DNA from: Luteimonas granuli
GTDB taxonomy: Bacteria; Pseudomonadota; Gammaproteobacteria; Xanthomonadales; Xanthomonadaceae
Assembly (NCBI RefSeq): GCF_007795095.1
Contig: NZ_CP042218.1
Coordinates: 1,116,001-1,180,000 of the forward strand
Reading direction: 5' to 3'
Length of the DNA: 64,000 nt
The notes below the pieces were generated by a model. That model did not search any database, was not told the DNA's origin, and saw only the letters and a program-made list of their open reading frames with translations. Position numbers and translations under genes: made by a program. Below, in pieces: positions 42,913 to 51,262 of the stretch (its first letter is position 1; each line of letters starts with the position of its first letter).

Positions 42913-43500
42913 ATGCCCCATGCCAGACTCGCCGCCATGTCCGCCCAGGAAAATCCAGCATTGACGCTGTTGCTGGCGCAGGCACGGGGCGGCGACGCGG
43001 CGGCAGGTGAAGCGGTACTGGCAGCCGTCTACGGACCGCTCAAACAGCTGGCGCGCGCACGCCTGAGAGGCGGCGGCCGCGAAGCCTTCCAGACGACCGA
43101 ACTGGTCCATGACGCCTGGCTGAAACTGGCCGGCAACCAGGTGCTTGCGCCGAACGACCGACGGCACCTGATGGGCCTGGCCGCAACGGCGATGCGCCAG
43201 ATCCTGATCGACCACATGCGTCAGCGGCAGACCGAAAAGCATGGCGGCCAGTGGCAGCGGATGACCCTGACCGACTGCCTTGCGTCCGACGATGCCGCCG
43301 AGATCGAGGTGCTGCGCCTGGACGAACTGCTCCGCTCCCTGCGCCTGCTCGACCCGCGCGCGGCGCGCATGGTCGAACTACGCTACTTCGGGGGCTACGA
43401 CGAGAACGAGATCGCCGATCTGCTCGAGGTCAGCGTGCGCACCGTGCGCCGCGACTGGCGCCGCACCCGCGCCTGGCTGAAGACGGAGCTGGAACAGTGA
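42913..43500 (+). CDS. ECF-like sigma factor, kinase-linked type (module 1)
   Basis: 195 residues. Region 2 runs from about residue 16 to 85 (LLLAQARGGDAAAGEAV, AFQTTELVHDAWLKL, RRHLMGLAATAMRQILIDHMRQRQ) and region 4 from 130 to 190 (MVELRYFGGYDENEIADLLEVSVRTVRRDWRRTRAWL). The ECF region 2.2 usually carries an acidic D-A-E-D stretch; here it is T-T-E-L-V-H-D with Thr61/Thr62. That pattern belongs to sigma factors switched on by a partner Ser/Thr kinase. The RBS GGTGGAAG supports ATG 42913; ATG 42937 is an alternative. It overlaps the kinase GTG by 4 nt. No anti-sigma gene nearby. Confidence 0.88.
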   Translation: MPHARLAAMSAQENPALTLLLAQARGGDAAAGEAVLAAVYGPLKQLARARLRGGGREAFQTTELVHDAWLKLAGNQVLAPNDRRHLMGLAATAMRQILIDHMRQRQTEKHGGQWQRMTLTDCLASDDAAEIEVLRLDELLRSLRLLDPRAARMVELRYFGGYDENEIADLLEVSVRTVRRDWRRTRAWLKTELEQ

Positions 43501-46343
43501 CGCCGGAAAACCGCCTCCGCTGGCAGCGCGCCGGCGAGCTCTTCGACGCCCTGGTGGAACTGCCCGCGCACAGGCGCGAGGCCCGACTGGCGTCTCTGTG
43601 CGCCGGCGACATGGGGCTGCGTGCACTGGTGGAACGGTTGCTGGCTGCCGACGCCGGCGACACCGAGCCGTTCGCCGGCGATGCCGCGCGCTGGAGCGAG
43701 GAACTGGCCGCACGGCCGCCACACCCGCCCGACCTGCGCGGCCGTCGCATCGGCGCATGGCAGATCACCGGCATCCTCGGTCACGGCGGCATGGGCGTGG
43801 TGCACGAGGTGCAGCGCAGTGACGAAGCGTATCGACAGCGCGCCGCACTGAAGCTGATCCGCATCGGCGCGGACTCGCCCGCCACGCGCGAGCGCTTCCT
43901 GCGCGAGCGACAGACGCTGGCACAGCTCCGGCACCCCGGCATCGCCAGCCTGATCGACGGTGGGTTCACGGACGACGGCGAGCCCTATTTCGTCATGGAG
44001 TGCGTCGATGGCCAGCCCATCGACTCCTGGTGCGACGCGCGCGGCCTGGACCTGCGGGCGCGCACGGAACTGTTCGCCCAGGTGCTCGAAGCGGTGCAAT
44101 ACGCGCATCGCAATCTGGTGGTGCATCGCGACCTCAAGCCGTCGAACATCCTGGTCGACGACGAAGGCCGCGTGAAACTGCTCGACTTCGGCGTCGCCAA
44201 GCAGTTGCAGGAAACCGGCGCCGCCACCGTCGGCGAACGCGCGCTGACCCTGGAATACGCATCTCCCGAACAGCTTGAGGCGGCGCCGATCACCACCGCC
44301 ACCGACATCTGGCAGTTGGGCGTCGTGCTGTACCGCCTGCTCGCTGGAGCACACCCTTTCGGGATCGATCAGGACACACCACTGCAGCGGCAGCTGCTTC
44401 AGCTCGGCCACGAGCCCAAGCGCCTGTCCAGGGCCGCCGCAGGCATCGGCGCCAAAGTCGCCGCCGCGCGCGGCCACCGCCCTGAATCACTGGCCAAGGC
44501 CCTGCGGGGCGACCTGTCCAGCATCGTGCAGGGCTGCCTGCAGCGCGCTCCGGAACACCGCTACCCCTCCGTCGAGGCCCTGTCTGACGACCTGCACCGT
44601 TGGCGCGGACACAAGCCACTGCGCGTGGTCGCACCCGGCCGCTGGAAGCGAGCCGGCCTGTGGCTGCGGCGGAATCGCGCCCTGACGGCGGCGGGCAGCG
44701 TCGCCGCCGTGGCACTGCTGCTCGGCGCGGGCCTGGCGATGTGGCAGGCGGGAGAGGCGAAGCGTCAGGCCGCGCACGCGCAGGAGGCGCTGCGTTTCCT
44801 CGCCGACACCCTTGGCGCCGCTTCCCCGGAGCACGCGCTGAGCCCGCAGATCAGCGTGCGCGAACTGCTGGACAAGGCCCGCCTGGAACTGGACAGGCGC
44901 GCCACCGTTGCCCCCGAAGTGCGCCAGCCGGTGCAGCGGACGCTGGCGGAGCTGTACCACGCCTTGGGCGACATGGGCACGGCGGTGAAGCTGTTCGAGC
45001 CCGGCTTTGCCGGCGTGGAGCCACGCGATCGGGACGAGGCCGTGGCCCTGGCCAGGACTCTGGGCTTCTACGCCGGCGCGCTGGACGAGGTGGGGCGCGG
45101 CCAGCAGGGTCTGGCTCTGTACCAGCGCGCGGCCGCATGGCGCGACAGGTTCGCCCCCGACGACCCGGGACAGCGACTGCATTCCCTGGTCGGCCTCGGA
45201 TCGGGCCACTACGGCGCCCGCGACCCGGTCACTGCGATGGACTACTGGCGCCAGGCCATCGAAGCAGGCAGGACCATGTCCGAGCCACCGCTGGAGCCAC
45301 TGTTCGCCGCCTATCAGTTGCTGAGCGGCACGCTGAGCGCCGGGCGCGATCATGCGCAGGCACTGGAGCTGGCCGACGAAGCGCTGGCACTGGCCGACAG
45401 ACATGCCATCCCTGCCCTGGCCACTACTCGGGTCGGACTGCTGCGGCACAAGGCGGACGCGCTGGCAGGGCTGGGGGACGCCGACGCCGCCGAGCCGATC
45501 ATCCGCGAGGCGATCGCGCTGCGGACACGGATGTCGGGCGAAACCGGAACCTGGATGGCTTCGCTGCAGAGCACGCTGGGCATCGTGCTGAACGAGCAGG
45601 GTCGCTACCGCGAGGCGCTGGAAGCGCTGGAGCATTCATATGCGCTGAGCGCGGAGGCATCCGACGACCCGCTCAACGCCGCGATCGGCCTGAGCAACCG
45701 GGCTTCTGTCCACGAGAATGCCGGCGACTACGCCGGCGCGCTGGAGCTGTTCGAACGCGCGATCGCGCGGCTCGACGAGGCCGGCACGCCCGCCGACGAC
45801 GCCTGGCGCAGACAACTCGAACTCAACCACGCCCGTTGCCTGGTCCTGACCGGCGATTTCGACGGGGCCGACGCCAGGTTGCGCCATCTGCATGCGCGCG
45901 CCGTGGCGCTGGATGGCGAAGGTTCGGTCGAACACGGGCTGGCCACCTGGCAACGCGTGCTGTTGGCCCGGCGCCGGGGTGACGTGGACACGGGCATGCC
46001 GCTGCTGGCCGAGACGCGCGCGATCTTCCGCGAACTCGTGCCGGACACCCATGCGATCTTCGCCCACGCACTGCGCGCCGAGGCGGAGTTCGAACGCCAT
46101 CGTGGCAACCACGCAGACGCCGAGCGCGCGCAGCGCGAGGCGGTGGAACGGTTGCAGACTGCAGGAGCCCTGAACCTGGCGATCGCCCACGCCGAGCTGG
46201 CCGGACTGCTGGCCCTGCGCGGAGACCACGCCGGCGCCCGGGACCTGCTGCACGAGGCCCTGCCCGTACTGCGCGAGATGGTGCTGCCGACGGAAATCAA
46301 GCGTGCCGAGGCGGAGGACCTGGCGCTCGCGCTCGCCAGATAA
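43497..46343 (+). CDS. transmembrane Ser/Thr protein kinase with TPR-type sensor region (module 1)
   Basis: 948 residues. An N-terminal helical lead (1-80) precedes the kinase domain (about 85-375): G-loop GHGGMGVVHE, Lys119 in AALKLIRIG, catalytic VVHRDLKPSNILVD (Asp212), DFG at 230-232 and EYASPEQ. All catalytic residues are present, so it should be active. One membrane helix (about 398-416) follows, then about 530 residues of helical repeats with TPR-like character (for example EALEALEHSYALSAEA, GDYAGALELFERAIARLDEAG, HRGNHADAERAQREAVERL) that would lie in the periplasm. The predicted target is the overlapping sigma factor. GTG start; stop lies inside a downstream hairpin. Confidence 0.92.
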   Translation: MTPENRLRWQRAGELFDALVELPAHRREARLASLCAGDMGLRALVERLLAADAGDTEPFAGDAARWSEELAARPPHPPDLRGRRIGAWQITGILGHGGMGVVHEVQRSDEAYRQRAALKLIRIGADSPATRERFLRERQTLAQLRHPGIASLIDGGFTDDGEPYFVMECVDGQPIDSWCDARGLDLRARTELFAQVLEAVQYAHRNLVVHRDLKPSNILVDDEGRVKLLDFGVAKQLQETGAATVGERALTLEYASPEQLEAAPITTATDIWQLGVVLYRLLAGAHPFGIDQDTPLQRQLLQLGHEPKRLSRAAAGIGAKVAAARGHRPESLAKALRGDLSSIVQGCLQRAPEHRYPSVEALSDDLHRWRGHKPLRVVAPGRWKRAGLWLRRNRALTAAGSVAAVALLLGAGLAMWQAGEAKRQAAHAQEALRFLADTLGAASPEHALSPQISVRELLDKARLELDRRATVAPEVRQPVQRTLAELYHALGDMGTAVKLFEPGFAGVEPRDRDEAVALARTLGFYAGALDEVGRGQQGLALYQRAAAWRDRFAPDDPGQRLHSLVGLGSGHYGARDPVTAMDYWRQAIEAGRTMSEPPLEPLFAAYQLLSGTLSAGRDHAQALELADEALALADRHAIPALATTRVGLLRHKADALAGLGDADAAEPIIREAIALRTRMSGETGTWMASLQSTLGIVLNEQGRYREALEALEHSYALSAEASDDPLNAAIGLSNRASVHENAGDYAGALELFERAIARLDEAGTPADDAWRRQLELNHARCLVLTGDFDGADARLRHLHARAVALDGEGSVEHGLATWQRVLLARRRGDVDTGMPLLAETRAIFRELVPDTHAIFAHALRAEAEFERHRGNHADAERAQREAVERLQTAGALNLAIAHAELAGLLALRGDHAGARDLLHEALPVLREMVLPTEIKRAEAEDLALALAR

Positions 46344-46367
46344 AAACGCCGGCCATCCATGGCCGGC
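46342..46367 (-). terminator. terminator hairpin at the kinase-1 3' end
   Basis: Perfect 9-bp stem GCCGGCCAT/ATGGCCGGC (46348-46356, 46359-46367); on the minus strand it is followed by G then TTTTT (46346-46342). It would stop leftward transcripts before they enter the kinase gene antisense. No T-run for the plus strand. Confidence 0.6.
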
Positions 46368-46620
46368 TGTCCGCATACCCCCTGTGCACGGGACGGGCTC
46401 CGGCGTTCTGCGGCTTCGGGAGGGAAGATCGAAAGCGGCGGAGCCGGGCAGCTCCCGGTCATGACCCTCCGTTTCGACGCGAACGTCGACGTGGCCCTCG
46501 TCCCGACCGCGACCAAAGGTCGTGCCCGCCGCGGACGCAGGGGGCGGCCCGGACTTCACGGGAGCGCCCGTGGCGACCGACCCGGACTCGAACGAAGCGT
46601 CCCCTCGATCGGGAGAAGAA
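46368..46620. other. structured intergenic stretch, no confident gene
   Basis: Four small perfect hairpins occur in succession: GGAGC/GCTCC (46440-46455), TCGACG-CGAA-CGTCGA (46474-46489), CGACC-AAA-GGTCG (46510-46522) and CACGGG-AGCG-CCCGTG (46557-46572). The stretch is bounded by two minus-strand terminators. A short coding-like run from ATG 46461 would need a one-base correction near 46518 to continue to 46698. I cannot decide between an RNA, a decayed small gene and chance in GC-rich DNA. Confidence 0.4.
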
Positions 46621-46662
46621 CCAAAAAAAAGCCCGGAGACGGCGGAACCGTTTCCGGGCTTT
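46621..46662 (-). terminator. strong intrinsic terminator of the oxidoreductase operon
   Basis: A stem of about 15 bp (with one G-U pair) between 46628-46642 and 46648-46662, followed on the minus strand by T8 (complement of A 46623-46630). It ends the DUF808-MurG-like-oxidoreductase unit. Confidence 0.88.
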
Positions 46663-46759
46663 GCTCCCTCCCCCACGTCGGGTGCAGGGCGATCGTGAAG
46701 GAAGCGTTACGCAACTTGCACGCTGCAGCGCAAAACGAGACTCACCAGTTCATTAACTC

Positions 46760-48379
46760 TCAGGTCCGTTCCGGCATGAAGCGGCGGCCGGAATCGCGCA
46801 GCAGCTCGCGCGCCGCGTTCCGCCCCGGAAGCCCGGTCACACCGCCACCGGGATGCGTACCCGAGCCGCACAGGTAGAGGCCCGGCAGCGCACCCCGGTA
46901 GCTGCCCTGCCCCAGCAGCGGCCGCGCCGAGAACAGCTGGTCCAGGCCGAGCGAGCCGTGGAAGATGTCGCCGCCCACGAGCCCGAACCTGCGCTCCAGG
47001 TCGAGCGGGGACAGGGCCTCGAAGCCGAGCACGCTGCGCGCGAAGTTGGGCGCGACCGCGTCGACGGTGTCGATCATCAGCCGCGCCACGGTGTCGCGAT
47101 GCGCGTCCCAGCCGCCGTCGACCTCCGGGTTCACGTGCTGGCAGAACAGGCTCGCCACGTGATGCCCGGCGGGCGCAAGCGTGTCGTCCAGCGTGGAGGA
47201 GATCACCAGCTCGACGATCGGCGCGCGCGACCAGCCGGCGTTGTGCTGCTTCGACTTCGCATCGAAATACGCTTGCTCGAAATGGCGCAGCGAGTGGCCG
47301 ACCAGGATGCCGCTCTGGTGGTGCGGCTGCAGGGTCGTTCCGGGTGCGGCGGTGAAGTCGGGCAGCTCCGACAGCGCCACGTTCATGCGGAAGGTGCCGG
47401 AGCCGCAGCGGTAGCGTTCGATGCGCTGCGCGGTGTCGTCGTCGAGGTGTTCGCGTGGCACCAGCTTCGTGTACAGCAGCTTCGGGTTGAGGTTGCTGGC
47501 GACGGCGTTCGCGCGCAGCTCGCGGCCATCGGCAAGCCGCACGCCCACCGCGCGTCCGCCTTCCACCAGCACCCGCGAAACCTCCGCATCCGTTTCGATC
47601 ACCACCCCGCGCGCTGCACACTCGGCCGCCATCGCCTGCGTGATCGCGCCCATGCCGCCGATGGCGTGTCCCCACGCGCCCTGCCTGCCGTTCACCTCGC
47701 CGAACACGTGGTGCAGCAGCACGTAGGCGCTGCCCGGCGTGTACGGACTGGCGAAGTTGCCGACCACCGAATCCCAGCCCAGCGCCGCCTTCAGCGGCTC
47801 GCCCTCGAACCAGTGGTCGAGCAGTTCCCCGGCGGACTTGGTGAACAGGTCGAGCAGGTCGCGGCGTCCGCGCATGTCCAGGTGCCGCAGGCGCCGCGCA
47901 ACCGAAAACGAGGCCAGCCAGTCGGCGAGCACGAAGCCGTCGCTGACGTTCGGAGGCGTCAGCAGCATCAGTTCGCGCAGCACCGCGACCACGCGTTCGA
48001 GCATGGCGAAGTATTCCGGCAGCCGCTCGGCATCGCGCGCCGACCACTTCGCCACTTCCGCCAGGCCATGTTCGCCGCCGAGGCGGAAGGCGCGGCCATC
48101 GGGCAGCGGCAGGAAGTTGGAGAACGGCCGCTCGACCACGCGCAGCCCGTGTTCGGCCAGCCGCAGGTCGGCGATCACGCGGGGGTTGAGCAGGCTCACC
48201 GTGTAGCTGGCCACCGAGTTGTGGAAGCCGGGGTGGAATTCCTCGGTCACCGCGGCGCCGCCGACGATGCCGCGGCGTTCCAGCACCCGGACCTTCAGTC
48301 CGGAGCCGGCGAGGTAGGCGGCGCAGACCAGGCCGTTGTGGCCGCCGCCGATGATCAGGACGTCGTCGTTCACGGCCAT
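46760..48379 (-). CDS. phytoene-desaturase-like FAD oxidoreductase
   Basis: 539 residues. N-terminal dinucleotide site VLIIGGGHNGLVCAAYLAGSGLKVRVLER (GxGxxG about 10-15), then GGAAVTEEFHPGFHNS, a mid-region GGMGAITQAMAAECAARGVVIETDAEVSRVLVEGGRAVGVRLADG typical of CrtI/PYROXD2-type amine oxidase relatives, and the C-terminal FAD motif GLYLCGSGTHPGGGVTGLPGRNAA. No carotenoid genes are near, so the substrate is open. Stop at 46760, last gene of a three-gene minus-strand unit. Confidence 0.88.
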   Translation of the reverse strand: MAVNDDVLIIGGGHNGLVCAAYLAGSGLKVRVLERRGIVGGAAVTEEFHPGFHNSVASYTVSLLNPRVIADLRLAEHGLRVVERPFSNFLPLPDGRAFRLGGEHGLAEVAKWSARDAERLPEYFAMLERVVAVLRELMLLTPPNVSDGFVLADWLASFSVARRLRHLDMRGRRDLLDLFTKSAGELLDHWFEGEPLKAALGWDSVVGNFASPYTPGSAYVLLHHVFGEVNGRQGAWGHAIGGMGAITQAMAAECAARGVVIETDAEVSRVLVEGGRAVGVRLADGRELRANAVASNLNPKLLYTKLVPREHLDDDTAQRIERYRCGSGTFRMNVALSELPDFTAAPGTTLQPHHQSGILVGHSLRHFEQAYFDAKSKQHNAGWSRAPIVELVISSTLDDTLAPAGHHVASLFCQHVNPEVDGGWDAHRDTVARLMIDTVDAVAPNFARSVLGFEALSPLDLERRFGLVGGDIFHGSLGLDQLFSARPLLGQGSYRGALPGLYLCGSGTHPGGGVTGLPGRNAARELLRDSGRRFMPERT

Positions 48380-48382
48380 GCG

Positions 48383-49582
48383 TCAGCTCCTGCCCGCGGT
48401 CGCGGACGGCTTGGGTACGGCCAGCAGCGACTCGACCTCGTCGGCCAGGCGAACGGCGGCATCGGGACGGCCCAGGCGCGCGGCCGCAGCGGCGGCCTTC
48501 GTCAGCGGCGCGTCGTCGGGCGCGCGCACCGTGCCGCCGGCGGGCGCGTCGACCTCCGCACCGGCGAACAGCGCATGCAGCCGCGCCGCCAGCGCTTCGG
48601 CGGTGAATCCGCCGTCGTCCTCACGCATGCACCAGCCTGCACCGAGGCGCTCCAGCGCTTCGGCGTTGCCTCGCTGCTCCTCGCGGGAACCACCCTGCGG
48701 GATCGGCACCAGGATCGCGGGCCGCCCGACCACCAGCAGGTCGGCGATGGTGGTGGCGCCGGCGCGGGTCACCACCAGATGGGCATCGCGCAGGCGCGCG
48801 GCCATGTCGTCGAAGAAGGGGCGAAGCTCGACCTGGACGCCGGCGTCGCGCAACGCGGCGGCGACCGCATCCGCGTCGTCACCGCGGTACTGCAGCGACA
48901 GCCGCAGCCGGGCGCGCAGCGGTTCCGGCAGGGCCCGCAGCGCCGGCGGGACCACGCGTCCGAACACCGCCGCGCCCTGGCTGCCACCGACCACCAGCAG
49001 ATGCAGCGGCGCGCCGTCGGCCAGCGGCGGGTAAGCCGCGTGCGCCGCCTCGAGGATCGACGCGCGTACCGGATTGCCGGTCTCCACAAGCTTGTGGCGC
49101 GCGCCAGCCTCCACGCCGGCGATGGCGCCGAACGAGGTCGCCACGCGATCGGCGAACCGAAGCAGCCAGCGGTTGGCCATGCTCAGCCGCGAACCCTGCT
49201 CGTGCAGCAGCAGCGGCAGGCCCAGGCTGCGCGCGGCCAGCGCCGGGGCGAAGCTGGGATAGCCGCCGAAGCCGGCCAGCACGGCCACCCCGCGCCGCTT
49301 CATGTCGGCGCGCGCCAGCAACGTGGCGCGCGCGATCACCGCCGCCGCCGCGAGCTTGCCGCCGAGGCCCCCGGCCAGGCTGCGTGCGGGCAGCACCACG
49401 TGCGGGAGGCCCTCCAGCGCCCGGGTGAAACGCGCGCCGCGCGACTCGGTATAGATCACGACCTCGTGGCCGCGGGCCTGCAGTTCGCGGGCCAGCGCCT
49501 CCGCCGGGAACAGATGGCCGCCGGTGCCTCCGGCGGCGAGACCCACGGTCGCGCGCCCTGCGCGCGCGGCATTGCCGTGCAT
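48383..49582 (-). CDS. murG: MurG-like UDP-GlcNAc glycosyltransferase
   Basis: 399 residues, GT28 family. N-terminal AAGGTGGHLFPAEALARELQARGHEV (GGTGGH loop), FGGYPSFAPALAA, LLHEQGSRLSMANRWL, then the C-domain LLVVGGSQGAAVFG and VVTRAGATTIADLLVVGRPAILVPIPQG with the UDP-binding acidic position, as in MurG, which adds GlcNAc to lipid I. It is not among the dcw genes and the loop after PIPQG is unlike the usual gammaproteobacterial one, so it may be a paralogue or a distant MurG; whether it is the only murG cannot be told here. 3 bp from the oxidoreductase gene. Confidence 0.8.
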   Translation of the reverse strand: MHGNAARAGRATVGLAAGGTGGHLFPAEALARELQARGHEVVIYTESRGARFTRALEGLPHVVLPARSLAGGLGGKLAAAAVIARATLLARADMKRRGVAVLAGFGGYPSFAPALAARSLGLPLLLHEQGSRLSMANRWLLRFADRVATSFGAIAGVEAGARHKLVETGNPVRASILEAAHAAYPPLADGAPLHLLVVGGSQGAAVFGRVVPPALRALPEPLRARLRLSLQYRGDDADAVAAALRDAGVQVELRPFFDDMAARLRDAHLVVTRAGATTIADLLVVGRPAILVPIPQGGSREEQRGNAEALERLGAGWCMREDDGGFTAEALAARLHALFAGAEVDAPAGGTVRAPDDAPLTKAAAAAARLGRPDAAVRLADEVESLLAVPKPSATAGRS

Positions 49583-49591
49583 GCGTACTCC

Positions 49592-50506
<915 letters not shown>

Positions 50507-50626
50507 CGGGGATCCGCCGCGTCGGGTGGAACGGGATTGTCGCATCGGGTGGCACAGGATCGCGACACGGCCCCGTCACGCAGCGGGCATGCCCCCAACC
50601 GAAGGCTCACGGCAGGTGCGCGTGGA

Positions 50627-50655
50627 TTGCGACCACCAGACGGCGCTGCTAACGT
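50627..50655 (+). promoter_or_regulatory. possible promoter of module 2
   Basis: TTGCGA (50627-50632), 17-bp spacer, TAACGT (50650-50655), 38 bp before the sigma start. Fair sigma70-like match; nothing else in the interval is better. Confidence 0.4.
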
Positions 50656-50692
50656 CCGCCGCTCCACACGGATCCGGGAGGGGAGCCGCGTG

Positions 50693-51262
50693 ATGGATAC
50701 GGAAATCACACAGTTGCTGGTCCGCGCCAGGAACGGCGAGCCCGAGCGCCTCGGCGAGGTGTTCCAGGCGCTGTATCCGGAGCTCATGCGCATGGCGCGC
50801 TCGCGCCTGCGGGGCTGCAACGCGACCATGACCCCGACCGTGCTGGTGCACGAGCTGTTCCTGCGCGTGACCTCCTCGGACAGCCTGAGCCTGGTCGACC
50901 GCCGCCACTTCTTCGCGGCCGCGGCCCAGGCCCTGCGCTGGATCATGGTCGAGGACGCGCGCCGCAGCCTGTCGCAGAAGCGCGGCGGCGGCGCGGTCCA
51001 CGTGGAGCTGGACGAAGAGCTTTCGCCCGCGGCCCCGACGGGTGCCGCCGACACCGGAGTGCTCGCCCTGCACGAGGGCCTGGACGCCTTGGAAGAGCTC
51101 AGTCCGCAACGCCGCCAGGTGGTGGAGCTGCGCTACTTTGCCGGGCTGGAGTTCAAGGAGGTCGCCGAACTGCTGGGGATCTCCGAGCGCACCGCGCAGC
51201 GCGAGTGGGAACGCGCGCGCGCCTTCCTGCTGGCCATGCTCGAGGAGGGCGGCGATGGCTGA
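50693..51262 (+). CDS. ECF-like sigma factor, kinase-linked type (module 2)
   Basis: 189 residues. Region 2: LLVRARNGEPERLGEVFQALYPELMRMARSRL, TMTPTVLVHELFLRV, RRHFFAAAAQALRWIMVEDARRS; region 4: VVELRYFAGLEFKEVAELLGISERTAQREWERARAFL. As in module 1 the acidic D-A-E-D of region 2.2 is replaced by a Thr-rich T-P-T-V-L-V-H-E (Thr45, 47 and 49; Thr49 aligns with Thr62 of module 1). The RBS GGGAGGGGAG is strong; an in-frame GTG one codon upstream is possible. It overlaps the kinase start by 8 nt. Confidence 0.88.
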   Translation: MDTEITQLLVRARNGEPERLGEVFQALYPELMRMARSRLRGCNATMTPTVLVHELFLRVTSSDSLSLVDRRHFFAAAAQALRWIMVEDARRSLSQKRGGGAVHVELDEELSPAAPTGAADTGVLALHEGLDALEELSPQRRQVVELRYFAGLEFKEVAELLGISERTAQREWERARAFLLAMLEEGGDG

